Shown: positions 45,447 to 54,687, numbered from the stretch's first letter. The stretch is DNA of 64,000 bases from Candidatus Heimdallarchaeota archaeon (GCA_020353515.1 CP070695.1:3009428-3073427); one strand, 5' to 3'. Made by a program: numbers and translations. The notes: generated from the letters alone by a model not told the origin.

Positions 45447-46430
45447 ATGAAATTCCTTCAGAAGCTTTTGAAAGAAATTGCTTTAATTGGCATTCTTGTT
45501 ATTACATCTGGAGTGGTTATCGCAGGCGTAGTTCTTGCTTCCCATTCTATGAATGAACTAAACAATGCTACCAATTCTAATGATGAGATTCGTGTAACAC
45601 TATTAAATAACGCGGGAGTAATGATAGAAGCAGAAGACACCAGGATCTACATTGATCCCTATAATTTATCATCTAATTATTCTGATTATCCTGCTGATGC
45701 AATTTTCATCACCCATAATCATGGCGACCATTATGATATAACGTCAATCGATCTCATTAGAACTAATGATACTAGTTTTTACTTTCCAGCCGTTATGATC
45801 GTGGAAATATTCCGATATGGTGCAAATCCCGTAGTTCCTGAAGATACGTTTGAAATCAATGATTTCAATGTTCGCTGCTTCTATATGTACACGATGCCTG
45901 GATCAGATCAATCAAGCCATCCTCGGGAATTTAATTATACCAGTTATATTATTGAAATTAATGGTTTTGCAATTTTTCATGCCGGTGATTCCTGGAATAT
46001 TGATGAGTACGTGCAATTATCTGGTGAGATAGATCTAGTTCTTCTACCTCTTGGTCCAGGGTGTCAAACAATGACTGAGATAGATGTTGTCTCAGTAATA
46101 GCTACTATTGATCCCAGTTATTTCATACCCATTCATTTCACTGAGGAGGTAAAGGAGTCATTTATTGATCAATATAATGATACCATTGAGGGTTCGGGCT
46201 GTGATATCATAGATCTAGATTCTTTCGAATCATATACATTTGATCCACCTGACATAACAATTGATCCAACAGATGAGACGACTGATAATATCACAACTGA
46301 TGACACAACAAATAACACAACAACTGATATTGGATCAAATACCCCTGGATTTTCGCTGTCAGCAGCCATCTTAGCGGGAGTATGTTTGCTAATCTGGCAG
46401 ATAAAGAAAAAGAAGTATGACTCCAATTAA
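45447..46430 (+). CDS. Membrane-anchored extracellular MBL-fold metallo-hydrolase
   Basis: 327 residues from ATG 45447, which starts a typical signal/anchor (MKFLQKLLKEIALIGILVIT). The open frame extends upstream to 45315 but that piece looks unconserved. The MBL motif THNHGDHYD (His90, His92, Asp94, His95) and later FHAGDSWN and PIHF motifs place it in the UlaG-like/MBL group. A Thr-rich low-complexity linker (DETTDNITTDDTTNNTTTD) leads to TPGF, a hydrophobic span and a basic tail, a PGF-CTERM-like ending. The enzyme therefore works outside the cell, anchored to the membrane. Substrate unknown. The stop overlaps the convergent ICMT-like gene. Confidence 0.85.
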   Translation: MKFLQKLLKEIALIGILVITSGVVIAGVVLASHSMNELNNATNSNDEIRVTLLNNAGVMIEAEDTRIYIDPYNLSSNYSDYPADAIFITHNHGDHYDITSIDLIRTNDTSFYFPAVMIVEIFRYGANPVVPEDTFEINDFNVRCFYMYTMPGSDQSSHPREFNYTSYIIEINGFAIFHAGDSWNIDEYVQLSGEIDLVLLPLGPGCQTMTEIDVVSVIATIDPSYFIPIHFTEEVKESFIDQYNDTIEGSGCDIIDLDSFESYTFDPPDITIDPTDETTDNITTDDTTNNTTTDIGSNTPGFSLSAAILAGVCLLIWQIKKKKYDSN

Positions 46431-46837
46431 ATGAAGAATGGAATAAATCGCTTAGTCCTCTGTATGTATTGGATATATTCCTCCCCAAATTTTTCATTCA
46501 TTGCTTCCTCTTCTCTCTTTATTCTAAAAATGATTACCATGATTGTGACACCGAATGGTAATCCAAAATACCAGCTCGCGAATAACAGTGACAAGCCAAT
46601 ACCCACAGTGATCAGAGCTGTGTACATCGGATGTCTAACATAACGATATGGACCTGTAGTTATCAAAGATTGTTCTTCCCGAATATGTAATAAAGTTAAG
46701 TAGTTTTGACCTAAATAAAGCTGTGTTGAAAATTCAACACAGATTCCTAAGACTGCAAGAATTACACCTATCCATCTTATCCACAATGGAAAAGGAAGTG
46801 AAGACCAATCTAGAAATAGCGGGTTTATGATGAACAA
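46427..46837 (-). CDS. Short ICMT-family membrane methyltransferase, probably N-truncated
   Basis: 136 residues with the ICMT/PEMT core intact: TTGPYRYVRHPMYTALI and REEEAMNEKFGEEYIQYIQRTKRFIPF. There are about four membrane spans. Full members usually have 60-80 more residues at the start. The only start is TTG 46837 directly after an in-frame TAG, and a frame shifted by one base runs up to an ATG at 46896. Either the gene is a minimal form, or it has lost or frameshifted its N-terminus. Its stop overlaps the end of the convergent metallo-hydrolase gene by four bases. Confidence 0.65.
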   Translation of the reverse strand: MFIINPLFLDWSSLPFPLWIRWIGVILAVLGICVEFSTQLYLGQNYLTLLHIREEQSLITTGPYRYVRHPMYTALITVGIGLSLLFASWYFGLPFGVTIMVIIFRIKREEEAMNEKFGEEYIQYIQRTKRFIPFFI

Positions 46838-46946
46838 ATACTAAATATCAGATGTAATAATTCATTTTCGGTCATCATAGACATCTTCCTAGTCATCTGT
46901 ATGTGATTCAATTCATTTCTTATGAACTTTGGTTCTTATCACTAAA

Positions 46947-47336
46947 TTAAAGGTTTCTTGGCTTGAGTTTTGAATAAAAGGAAATTAAATACCCATCAGG
47001 ATCTTTAAAGGTAAATTCTCGATCTCCCCACGCTTTATTTTCAATATCATCAATTACTCCTACCTGATTTCGATATTTTTCATAGATTTGATCCACATCT
47101 TCGACTTGAATATAGAACTGAACTCCAGACCCATCAATCCCTCGTGGATGTAACTTGTGGTTGATGTCAGAGAAGGTTTTTCCAATACCAAAACGATCGT
47201 CTCCAATACGAACACAAACCCATGTTGGATCTTTTTTATTTGGATAATATTTATCTATCTTAAATCCCAAAATATCTCGGTAAAATTGAATTGAATTCTC
47301 AATATTGGACGCGTAAATCATAGGCTCTAATTTCAT
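46947..47336 (-). CDS. VOC-family (glyoxalase/dioxygenase-like) protein
   Basis: 129 residues from ATG 47336, preceded by CAGGAAG at a good distance; the longer frame from 47411 is not needed. The VOC fold is shown by the MIYASNIENSIQFYRDILGF start, the central DDRFGIGKTF strand and the FTFKDPDGYLISFYS end. Members are glyoxalases, bleomycin-binding proteins or ring-cleavage enzymes; metal ligands here are not certain. A decayed second copy of the end of this gene lies at 45182-45300. Confidence 0.86.
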   Translation of the reverse strand: MKLEPMIYASNIENSIQFYRDILGFKIDKYYPNKKDPTWVCVRIGDDRFGIGKTFSDINHKLHPRGIDGSGVQFYIQVEDVDQIYEKYRNQVGVIDDIENKAWGDREFTFKDPDGYLISFYSKLKPRNL

Positions 47337-47486
47337 TATCTTCCTGCATCCTTCCGATAAATAGACAATTTTAATTGAGGAAATTAAGAGGTTTTGGAAC
47401 AAGCGAATCATGCATGAAAGCTTATATCTGAGGTGCGAGAGAAGAATTTATCCACTTTTATTTGAAATAGAAGGTGTAAATCACTT

Positions 47487-48863
47487 ATGATAAAAGTTGC
47501 TTTCATCGGTGCTGGTTCCCTAGTTTTTGGTGAAACCCTCCTCACAGATATCCTTACTTTTCCAACACTTCGGGATGAAATTGTCTTATGTCTTGAAGAT
47601 ATCGACCCAAAAAGATTAGATCTCATGTACAAATATATGCAGAAATACCGTGAAGATAATCTTCAAATCCTTGAAAATATTACAATTGAGAAGACAACAA
47701 ATCAAAAAGAAGCAATTACTGATGCAAAATATATTATAAATGCAGTCCTTATTGGTGGTCTGGATGTTGTAAAGCATGATTTAGAAATTCCCTTCAAATA
47801 CGGTGTGACTCAGTGTGTAGGGGATACTATAGGCCCTGGTGGAGTTTTTCGCTTTTTAAGAACCACTACGTTTTTTGATAGTCTATTAGAAGATATCAGA
47901 ACTCATGGATATAAGTCTGATGACTCTAAAGGATTAAGACCGCTTCTTTTAAACTATACCAACCCCATGGCCATGAATACTTGGTATTGTAACACGATAT
48001 CACCCAATTCAACCATTGGATTGTGTCATGGAGTTTTTGGGACAGCAGCTGTATTGGAGGCAGCTGTTCATCTAATGGAAGTGAATCCACAAGGTTTCGA
48101 CTACTTATGTGCTGGGATAAACCACCTCGCTTGGTTCTTAAAAGTCCAATATAAGGATTCAAATTCAGAATGGCATGATGCCTATCCTTTAATTCGAGAA
48201 GCAAGTAAATCTCAATACTTTTTGACAGATATCGAGAAACTCCGGGTAGATATGATGAATGCAACTGGGTATTTCATGACTGAAACCTCAGGTCATCTAA
48301 GTGAATACTTACCATATTATCGAAAGAGTTCTAGCTTATTAGAGAAGTATAGAGGAGATGGATTCTATGCGGAGCTCGATCATGCTTTAGATTATAATGA
48401 GCAAAGGGTCGCTCAACAGAATTTAGAGAAGGAATTTACAGAAAAATTAAACCAAAATTCTCTCCCATTCAAAGAAATTCCTTCTTGGGAATATGCACCA
48501 CTAATTATAAATGCCATGGAGAGCATAATCCCAGTACGAATCAATGGGAACGTGTTAAACAAAGGATATATTACGAACCTTCCCCCTAATTGTTGTGTAG
48601 AGGTTCCAATCTTTTTTGATAGCTTGGGGGCACATCCTCAAGGAGGAATTGAACTACCTACAGTGTGTCAAGCGCTTTGTATGTCAAATATCATGGTTCA
48701 GAAAGCAGCAGTCGAAGGGGCACTTACATTGGATCGTGAGAAGATTTATCAGGCTGTATTACTTGATCCAAACACTGCAAGTGTCTGTTCACCCGTTGAG
48801 ATCCGCGAGATGGTTGAAGAATTATTTGAAATAGAAAAACAATGGCTCCCTCAATTTGATTGA
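47487..48863 (+). CDS. Glycoside hydrolase family 4 (alpha-glucosidase/alpha-galactosidase-like)
   Basis: 458 residues. The NAD-binding motif FIGAGSLVFG is at 6-15. The GH4 signature NYTNPMAMNTW (156-166), LCHGVFG with the metal-ligand Cys180, and INHLAWFL with His213 follow. GH4 enzymes need NAD and Mn and use an oxidation-elimination mechanism on alpha- or beta-glycosides. The sequence is closest in style to the alpha-galactosidase/alpha-glucosidase branch (MelA/AglA) rather than the phospho-glucosidases, because of the CHG motif. The enzyme is cytosolic. It is not next to a transporter, unlike the GH2 gene. Confidence 0.92.
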   Translation: MIKVAFIGAGSLVFGETLLTDILTFPTLRDEIVLCLEDIDPKRLDLMYKYMQKYREDNLQILENITIEKTTNQKEAITDAKYIINAVLIGGLDVVKHDLEIPFKYGVTQCVGDTIGPGGVFRFLRTTTFFDSLLEDIRTHGYKSDDSKGLRPLLLNYTNPMAMNTWYCNTISPNSTIGLCHGVFGTAAVLEAAVHLMEVNPQGFDYLCAGINHLAWFLKVQYKDSNSEWHDAYPLIREASKSQYFLTDIEKLRVDMMNATGYFMTETSGHLSEYLPYYRKSSSLLEKYRGDGFYAELDHALDYNEQRVAQQNLEKEFTEKLNQNSLPFKEIPSWEYAPLIINAMESIIPVRINGNVLNKGYITNLPPNCCVEVPIFFDSLGAHPQGGIELPTVCQALCMSNIMVQKAAVEGALTLDREKIYQAVLLDPNTASVCSPVEIREMVEELFEIEKQWLPQFD

Positions 48864-49013
48864 GAAATATAGAACTCTCCAAACAAGTTTAAGTTGGAAT
48901 ATTCAGTTTTTCCTTTTTAAGAACCACTCTGCCATATTCAAAAACTTCTTTAGGAAAAAACTCAACATGTCGAAATAGAATTCAGAAATTTAGAATAAAG
49001 GAAATCCAAAAGT

Positions 49014-49949
49014 ATGAGCTTTCATGATCGCGTTTTCATTCTAGGTTCAGGAGCAATAGGATTAGCGCTAGCTGTTCACTTAGTAAATCAGAACCGCGAA
49101 GTTATTCTTGTTAGAACAAGTAGAGATGATGTTTCAGAGAAAAAGACGGAAGTATCTATGAGAGATGTCCGCGGAGAGATAATCAAAGCTTCAATGAATA
49201 TGGTTTCTCTAAGTAAATTAGAAAAATTAAATGGACTTATTGTTATTACAACTAAATCATATGTTAATAAAATGTTAGCATCAAAACTCTTGAATAAAAA
49301 TATTAATTCCCCATTGGTTGTAATGCAAAATGGGTTAGGCGTAGAAAACCCGTTTATTAATAATGATTTCTCTGAAATTTATAGATGCATTCTTTTTGCT
49401 ACAAGTCAAACATTAGATGAGAATTTCATCCAGTATAAACCAATTGCTCCCTCATCTATCGGAATCATTAAAGGTAACAGCCATAACCTTCAAAAAATCG
49501 TTACACTGCTTGATACACCAGGATTTCAATTTGTTATCGAAGAAAATCTTCAAGACAAAATTTGGCAAAAAGCTATCATTAACTCTGTTTTCAATTCCGT
49601 TTGCCCATTACTTGAAATAGATAATGGAATTTTTTATCGAAATGAAGATGTGACTCGTATCGCTACTGAAATCATCAAAGAGTGCCTTGTGATTGCTTCC
49701 GCATCAGGAATTACTCTCACTGCAGATCAGTTACTACAGCAAGTGCTAAAAATCAGTGAATTATCAGATGGACAATTTATTTCAACCTTACAAGATATTA
49801 AGAATAAAAAAGAAACAGAAATCAGTTTATTAAATCTAGAAATAGCCAGAATTGCAGAGAAATTAGAATTAAAAACACACGTTGCGAAAACAGAATTACT
49901 TGGGAAGCTGATACTCCTTAAATCGGAAATTCATATGCAAAAAGTATAA
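49014..49949 (+). CDS. Ketopantoate reductase-like (PanE/ApbA family) protein
   Basis: 311 residues. The N-terminal Rossmann domain has VFILGSGAIGLALAVHL (8-24) and the LIVITTKSYVNKM region. The helical C-terminal domain has the KAIINSVFNSVCPLLEIDNG motif of the ApbA_C family (lysine and asparagines in KxxxN). Authentic 2-dehydropantoate 2-reductases act in pantothenate synthesis, although most archaea use other routes to phosphopantothenate. The enzyme could reduce another 2-keto acid. I see no pantothenate gene nearby. Start is ATG 49014. Confidence 0.83.
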   Translation: MSFHDRVFILGSGAIGLALAVHLVNQNREVILVRTSRDDVSEKKTEVSMRDVRGEIIKASMNMVSLSKLEKLNGLIVITTKSYVNKMLASKLLNKNINSPLVVMQNGLGVENPFINNDFSEIYRCILFATSQTLDENFIQYKPIAPSSIGIIKGNSHNLQKIVTLLDTPGFQFVIEENLQDKIWQKAIINSVFNSVCPLLEIDNGIFYRNEDVTRIATEIIKECLVIASASGITLTADQLLQQVLKISELSDGQFISTLQDIKNKKETEISLLNLEIARIAEKLELKTHVAKTELLGKLILLKSEIHMQKV

Positions 49950-50176
49950 TGCTTATTTTATTAACCACAAAATGAAATTGTTTGCTGTATTTGTAGAAAT
50001 GAGCAATTAGAGCTGATGTGTAATATATGTAGTTCTGCAAGAATAGAAGGGGATACTTTCAACATAATTTGATTGATTGATTGATTGAAATATTGAAAGT
50101 ATTCTTTCAGCTAGAATAAAGAGGGAAACAACCATCTATCCAGTTGGAAAGTCAAACGAATTTGAACTACTGAAGT

Positions 50177-51067
50177 TTAGCCAAGAAAGGAGGCAATTGT
50201 ATTGTTAACAAACCCAGGGGCTTCAATGTGAACCCAGTGACCGTATTCAGGGTGATATACTAGTTTGAATGCCCCCTCAATGTACTCGTTAAGCCCGAAA
50301 GTTAATGATTTATCTAAAGCTACATCTTTCTCCCCCCAAATCACAAGCGTAGGGCATTTAATTTTGGGAAATCTCTTGATAAAGCTAGCTTGATGGTCTT
50401 TCTTAATTGAGAGAATTTGAGTAATGTTCCAATTCGCACGGTAGTAATTGATACTAGATTCCAATGCTCCTGGTTGTGACCATGCTTCCACATACAGTTG
50501 CATATCCTCCTCTGTAAACGCCTGTTTGTTAGAAATAGATCCAAACACCATTCGTTGAAGTGCTTCGTAATTATTTTGACTTAAGATTTCTTCAGGAATG
50601 TTAGGGAACTGAAAAAAGAATACGTACCAACTTTTTTGCAGTTGTTGGAAGCGCATTGACCAAAACGCTTCTAAAAGCGGTACAGGATGAGGACAGTTAA
50701 TAATAACGAGTTTCGATACTTTTTCAGGTTCCATCATCGAAAGATTCCAAGCTACAGCACCACCCCAATCATGACCGACGACTATGGCTTTTGATTCTCC
50801 TAAAGCTGTAATCAGCTGACTGATATCTTCAACTAAGAGAGAAGTTGAATAACTATCAACACCTTCTGGCTTACTGCTCGTATTGTATCCCCGTAAATCT
50901 GGAGCCACAACTCTGAAGGATTCTGATAATGCAGGGATCTGATGTCTCCACGAGTACCAAAAATCAGGAAAACCATGAAGTAAAATTACTAACTCACCTG
51001 TTCCGTTCTCCACATAATGGAGCTTAACATCCCCCACATTGATATGACCATCTTTCCAAGTATTCAT
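50177..51067 (-). CDS. Alpha/beta hydrolase, epoxide hydrolase-like
   Basis: 296 residues. The HGFPDFWYSWRHQ oxyanion segment (31-43) and the VVGHDWGGAVAW nucleophile elbow with Asp100 are the marks of epoxide hydrolases or haloalkane dehalogenases. The catalytic histidine is in the YGHWVHIEAP end. The DLRGYNTSSKP segment is typical of epoxide hydrolases as opposed to dehalogenases. The cap domain tyrosines cannot be placed with certainty. The protein is soluble. The gene stands alone on the minus strand. Confidence 0.88.
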   Translation of the reverse strand: MNTWKDGHINVGDVKLHYVENGTGELVILLHGFPDFWYSWRHQIPALSESFRVVAPDLRGYNTSSKPEGVDSYSTSLLVEDISQLITALGESKAIVVGHDWGGAVAWNLSMMEPEKVSKLVIINCPHPVPLLEAFWSMRFQQLQKSWYVFFFQFPNIPEEILSQNNYEALQRMVFGSISNKQAFTEEDMQLYVEAWSQPGALESSINYYRANWNITQILSIKKDHQASFIKRFPKIKCPTLVIWGEKDVALDKSLTFGLNEYIEGAFKLVYHPEYGHWVHIEAPGFVNNTIASFLG

Positions 51068-51288
51068 AACTGTCTAATCCTCCAAAACTTTGATAAAATC
51101 AAAATAGATGAAATTCTGACTTAGAAGAAACAAATTTCCTTAAATATCTTCTTACAATATATTCTTTATAGAAGAAACTAAGACTTTCATAAACTTTTGT
51201 TAAATACCCCATCACTAGTACTCGAAACAACAATTGTACTTGAAACAGCACAGGTACTAAAAAAAAGGAGTAGAACAACTCGAAATAC

Positions 51289-52107
51289 CTATACAGAATT
51301 CTTAGTGGCTTTTAACGAGAATGTTAATGGGACTTGCTGAAACCTCTCTGGTAGGTGCCACCATCCGTCCCCTTTTTGTTCAAGAAAGGGTAACATCTTC
51401 CAAGCAACAAAGGGGTACTCATGAACAAAGTCTATTCGTAAACCTGCTTCTATGAGGCTATTGACAATTGAACCCATATCATGAGCCCATCCATATTCTT
51501 TCGTATTGGTTAATTTTGTTCTTTCGTCTGCATAAGAACCCTCTTCATCAAATTCAAGTGGTTTTTCCTGATGAAAATAAGGGTAACGAACAATAAGGTC
51601 GTTTTCACATTCATCGTCAAAGATATTTCCCGTTGGATGAGAATCTAATATGTAAAAGAAACCACCCAGCTTTAAAAAGTGAGAAATAAACTGTGCCCAT
51701 TTTTTCAGATCAGGTAACCAATATATGGCTCCATTGCTTGTGAATACAATATCAAAACAATTCTGCTTCAAGCTAGTTCGATCTAAATCATAGATATCAG
51801 ATTGAATGAACGTGGCTTCAATGCCAATTTCTGCGCTCAATTGCCTAGCTAATTCGATGGCACGACTGGAAAAATCAACCCCTGTGACGTGAGCTCCCAA
51901 CCGAGCCCAAGATAAGGTGTCTTTTCCAAAATGGCACTGTAAATGTAATAATTTTTTCCCTTTGACATCACCAACCTCATTAATTTCAAGATCACTAATA
52001 GAAATGCCTCCTTCCTTGAACTTTTCAACATTGTAGAATTCACTCTTGAAGTGAATAGTTGCAAGTTCCTCCCAGCGTTTTTTATTGATTTTAATATACT
52101 CTTTCAT
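51289..52107 (-). CDS. Class I SAM-dependent methyltransferase
   Basis: 272 residues from ATG 52107, preceded by GTGGA; the longer frame starting at 52218 overlaps the neighbouring gene and adds an unconserved tail. Motif I KLLHLQCHFGKDTLSWARLG and the acidic VTGVDFSSRAIELAR follow. The FDIVFTSNGAIYWLPDL motif IV and GGFFYILDSHP complete the domain. The family resembles the Methyltransf_11/25 group of small-molecule methyltransferases found next to antibiotic or toxin genes, but nothing here points to a substrate. Confidence 0.87.
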   Translation of the reverse strand: MKEYIKINKKRWEELATIHFKSEFYNVEKFKEGGISISDLEINEVGDVKGKKLLHLQCHFGKDTLSWARLGAHVTGVDFSSRAIELARQLSAEIGIEATFIQSDIYDLDRTSLKQNCFDIVFTSNGAIYWLPDLKKWAQFISHFLKLGGFFYILDSHPTGNIFDDECENDLIVRYPYFHQEKPLEFDEEGSYADERTKLTNTKEYGWAHDMGSIVNSLIEAGLRIDFVHEYPFVAWKMLPFLEQKGDGWWHLPERFQQVPLTFSLKATKNSV

Positions 52108-52147
52108 GTGGATTCCACATCGATACCGTGCAAAAGGAATTAAGAAA

Positions 52148-53323
52148 TTATACTTCACAATTAAAAGTAGTAATAAATTGTGTTCCCTTGGAATAATCAT
52201 CTTGAACACGACTTTCAATAGAAATTCGACCGTTATATCTTTCTACAAGAGTTTTTACAATAAATAATCCCAGACCAGATCCCTTTCCTTCTTTCTTAAA
52301 TTCAGAAAAACGAGTAAAAATTTCTTCTCGGATATTAAGCGGAATTCCCTTTGCATTATCTGTAATAGTAATAGAACAGACTCCATCATCTTGAGAAGAG
52401 GTTATATCAATTTGTTTGATTACATTTTGATTATGTTTTACAGCATTTGTAAAGAGATTGATAAATAAATATTCAATCAATGAATCAGCAAGAATGAATA
52501 AGTTATTTGGTATGTTTTCTATCGATACAACTATCTCTTGGTTTGGGTAAAGATTTATTATAAACTTTTTTGCCCTAACAAGAACAGGTTTAAGTTCTAT
52601 GGGTTGTAATACAAAATCTTTGGTTATTTGAGTTTTCATCAATACAGAAACATTTTCTAATAATTTAGTTGCTTGTTGTATACCCTTCTTTGCCTTAGAT
52701 AAGAAATTTATGACATCTTCTTGCTGGTCAAGATTTTCAGTGAGTATTATATCAATATAACCTTGAAATTGTGTAAAATAATTCCTAAGATCATGAGTCA
52801 TTAAATCAATCAAAAACTCATTCTCATTAATTTTTTCATTCAGAATTGACTCCTTCGCCTTATATTCTGTAAGATCGAATACTAGTACCCAAGCTTCGGC
52901 CCATGTTGAAACAAACTTTTCAGGAATATATGTTAAATATCTCAAATAGATTAATTTGCCTTTCTTAGTTACTGTATAACCTTCTACATAACTTTGTGAT
53001 TTTCCCTCTGATAAGTCAATTATGGCTTCCTTAAACGGTGGAACTTGGAATGGAAGACTCATATACTTTGAAATGGATCCTAGTAATTCTCTTTTTGATT
53101 CTCCCTCAATTAATTCCATCATTGATCTATTAACATCAACTATCTTTACTAATTGTGCACATTTCATTATCTCTGAAGGATTTTCGTCAAAATATTGTCT
53201 GATATCATCTGTTTTTTCCTTCAATGAGTCCAAGTATTTCTTTAGATCAGATAAATCTTCTTTCCAGATTGAAAGAGGAGATCCTTCAAATAATCCCCGG
53301 AAAATTGTATCTAACTCGGTCAA
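52148..53323 (-). CDS. Soluble PAS-domain histidine kinase
   Basis: 391 residues from TTG 53323, with GGAAG upstream. There is no membrane span. A PAS-like domain (about 45-155) with ISKYMSLPF and KGKLIYLRYLTYIPE is followed by an H-box FLIDLMTHDLRNYF (His177) and a dimerisation helix. The ATPase domain has the N-box NLFTNAVKHN, G1 DNAKGIP (322-328) and G2 GKGSGLGL (346-353). The enzyme is a complete cytosolic sensor kinase. No response regulator is adjacent, so its partner is elsewhere. It is divergent from an iron-sulfur flavoprotein gene across a cluster of GATATC palindromes. Confidence 0.9.
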   Translation of the reverse strand: MTELDTIFRGLFEGSPLSIWKEDLSDLKKYLDSLKEKTDDIRQYFDENPSEIMKCAQLVKIVDVNRSMMELIEGESKRELLGSISKYMSLPFQVPPFKEAIIDLSEGKSQSYVEGYTVTKKGKLIYLRYLTYIPEKFVSTWAEAWVLVFDLTEYKAKESILNEKINENEFLIDLMTHDLRNYFTQFQGYIDIILTENLDQQEDVINFLSKAKKGIQQATKLLENVSVLMKTQITKDFVLQPIELKPVLVRAKKFIINLYPNQEIVVSIENIPNNLFILADSLIEYLFINLFTNAVKHNQNVIKQIDITSSQDDGVCSITITDNAKGIPLNIREEIFTRFSEFKKEGKGSGLGLFIVKTLVERYNGRISIESRVQDDYSKGTQFITTFNCEV

Positions 53324-53350
53324 TAGTTCACTCTTCCTTCAATAAGTAAA

Positions 53351-53411
53351 TATGTGATATCACATACAATTTGATATCAAAGTGGTAATATATCAATAGT
53401 TTGATATTAAA
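53351..53411. promoter_or_regulatory. Cluster of GATATC palindromes in a divergent promoter
   Basis: A perfect 16-base palindrome TATGTGATATCACATA occupies 53351-53366. A perfect 12-base palindrome TTTGATATCAAA occupies 53370-53381. A near match TTTGATATTAAA lies at 53400-53411. All share the core TGATATC or TGATATT. They sit 28 to 90 bases from the kinase start and 50 to 110 bases from the flavoprotein start, overlapping the likely TATA regions. They are probably operators. Confidence 0.6.
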
Positions 53412-53463
53412 ATATGTGTGAATTTACTATTTATTCTTAATCACTTGCTAGGTGAATAATTTT

Positions 53464-54168
53464 ATGAAAGTAATCGCAATTAATAGTAGCCCCCGTAAAA
53501 ATAAAGGATTGACTGCTAATATCTTGAGACCGTTTCTTGAAGGGATTCGGGAAAGTAAAGCAGACTTAGATCTATTTTATACGAAAGATCTTACGATTAA
53601 TTTCTGTCGTTCGTGTTATCAGTGTTGGACTACAACACCAGGTAAATGTAGCCAGAAGGATGATATGGCGATTTTACTTCCCAAGTTTCGGGAAGCAGAC
53701 ATATGGATATTCGCTTCGCCAATCTATTGTGATGGAATAAATGGATCAATGAAAACAGTAATTGATCGCTTGATTGCTTTGATGAAACCTGTTACTGAGT
53801 TACGCGCAGGTCGTTGTCGGCATCCACTAAGAGAAGATGTGAAACGTGGAAAAATAGTTTTTGTATCTAGTGCTGCGTGGTGGAAGATGGAGAATTTTGA
53901 CCCAATGATTACTTATTTCAAAGCGTTTTGTAATAACTTTGATCGGGAGTTTGTTGGCGCGCTACTAAGACCACATTCAGTCGCATTAGTACCACTGCGT
54001 AAAGAGAAGGTCATTGATGATATAAACGCTGCTGCACAAAAAGCAGGCAATCAAATTATTAAGCAAGGAAAAATATCTCAGCAATACTTATCAACGATAA
54101 GCCAAGAATTAATGCCACAAGAGGTCTATATTGATGTACTCAACAAAGGTTGGGAAACAAAATCATAG
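53464..54168 (+). CDS. Iron-sulfur flavoprotein / NADPH-dependent FMN reductase family
   Basis: 234 residues from ATG 53464, nine bases after AGGTG; a GTG at 53452 is also in frame. The FMN phosphate loop NSSPRKNKGLTANI (7-20) and FASPIYCDGINGSMKTVID show the flavodoxin-like fold. The cluster motif C48-x2-C51-x2-C54-x7-C62 (CRSCYQCWTTTPGKCSQ) matches the 4Fe-4S site of iron-sulfur flavoproteins. The enzyme probably reduces quinones or oxygen species or detoxifies electrophiles. A divergent histidine kinase and shared palindromes suggest redox or stress control (inference). Confidence 0.88.
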   Translation: MKVIAINSSPRKNKGLTANILRPFLEGIRESKADLDLFYTKDLTINFCRSCYQCWTTTPGKCSQKDDMAILLPKFREADIWIFASPIYCDGINGSMKTVIDRLIALMKPVTELRAGRCRHPLREDVKRGKIVFVSSAAWWKMENFDPMITYFKAFCNNFDREFVGALLRPHSVALVPLRKEKVIDDINAAAQKAGNQIIKQGKISQQYLSTISQELMPQEVYIDVLNKGWETKS

Positions 54169-54350
54169 ATTACTAAATCATTTTTCTTTCAACTTCGTCT
54201 AGACTCGACATTGAAAAGATTATTTGTCTCTTGAGGAACGTAAGCGACAATAGATTTTTATTGACAGAACAGAATTAACCAGTTGGACAAAAGAGAGGAC
54301 GTTCTAAGTATCTTTTTTCATGTAATATCAAGAATTTGATCGGTGATGAT

Positions 54351-54679
54351 ATGGGAGAATATAAAGAAAAGATCAAAAAACATTTTTGTATGTTGGTTTG
54401 TTCCACAATCAGTGATATTGATGATGTAAAAACTTTTAGAGAAAAATACGAACCTATATTCCAAAAAATGACTCAATTATCGCTGTACGTTCGTGGGATT
54501 ACCACACTAATGAAGAACCCCTTTTTGTAGTTAAGACGACGAATGGAGTAAACCTAGCAAATTCGATACCAAATAGTACCTTGTCATATTGGGTTGGTTC
54601 ACTTAAGAATGAATCGATAATGATTGAAATTAATGAAACCGCTTTAGATGAATTAAAGTGTAAATACGAAAAATCTTGA
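54351..54679 (+). pseudogene. Small gene with a one-base frameshift
   Basis: The first frame starts at ATG 54351, with GGTGA before it (an in-frame TTG lies at 54336). It reads MGEYKEKIKKHFC, then LVCSTISDIDDVKTFREKY. A run of six adenines near 54461-54467 is where the frame should shift. The second frame then reads DSIIAVRSWDYHTNEEPLFV, a TTNGVNLANSIPNS stretch and SYWVGSLKNESIMIE, and ends in LKCKYEKS at TGA 54677-54679. The joined product would have about 109 residues and a coherent composition. The homopolymer makes an assembly indel likely. No family is recognised. Confidence 0.55.
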
Positions 54680-54687
54680 AGACTTAT

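Noticed and set aside
46837..46896. Frame upstream of the short ICMT gene as its true N-terminus
   Set aside because: It would add only 19 residues without a membrane span, so it does not restore the expected length; left as a possibility in the gene entry.
49968..50071. Frame with a C-x2-C-x8-C-x2-C zinc-knuckle pattern
   Set aside because: It has only about 35 codons, is bounded by stops and lacks a start codon before the first cysteine, so it could be a remnant at best.
50070..50088. Tetranucleotide repeat (GATT)4
   Set aside because: Too short to mean anything in AT-rich DNA, and it overlaps no gene.
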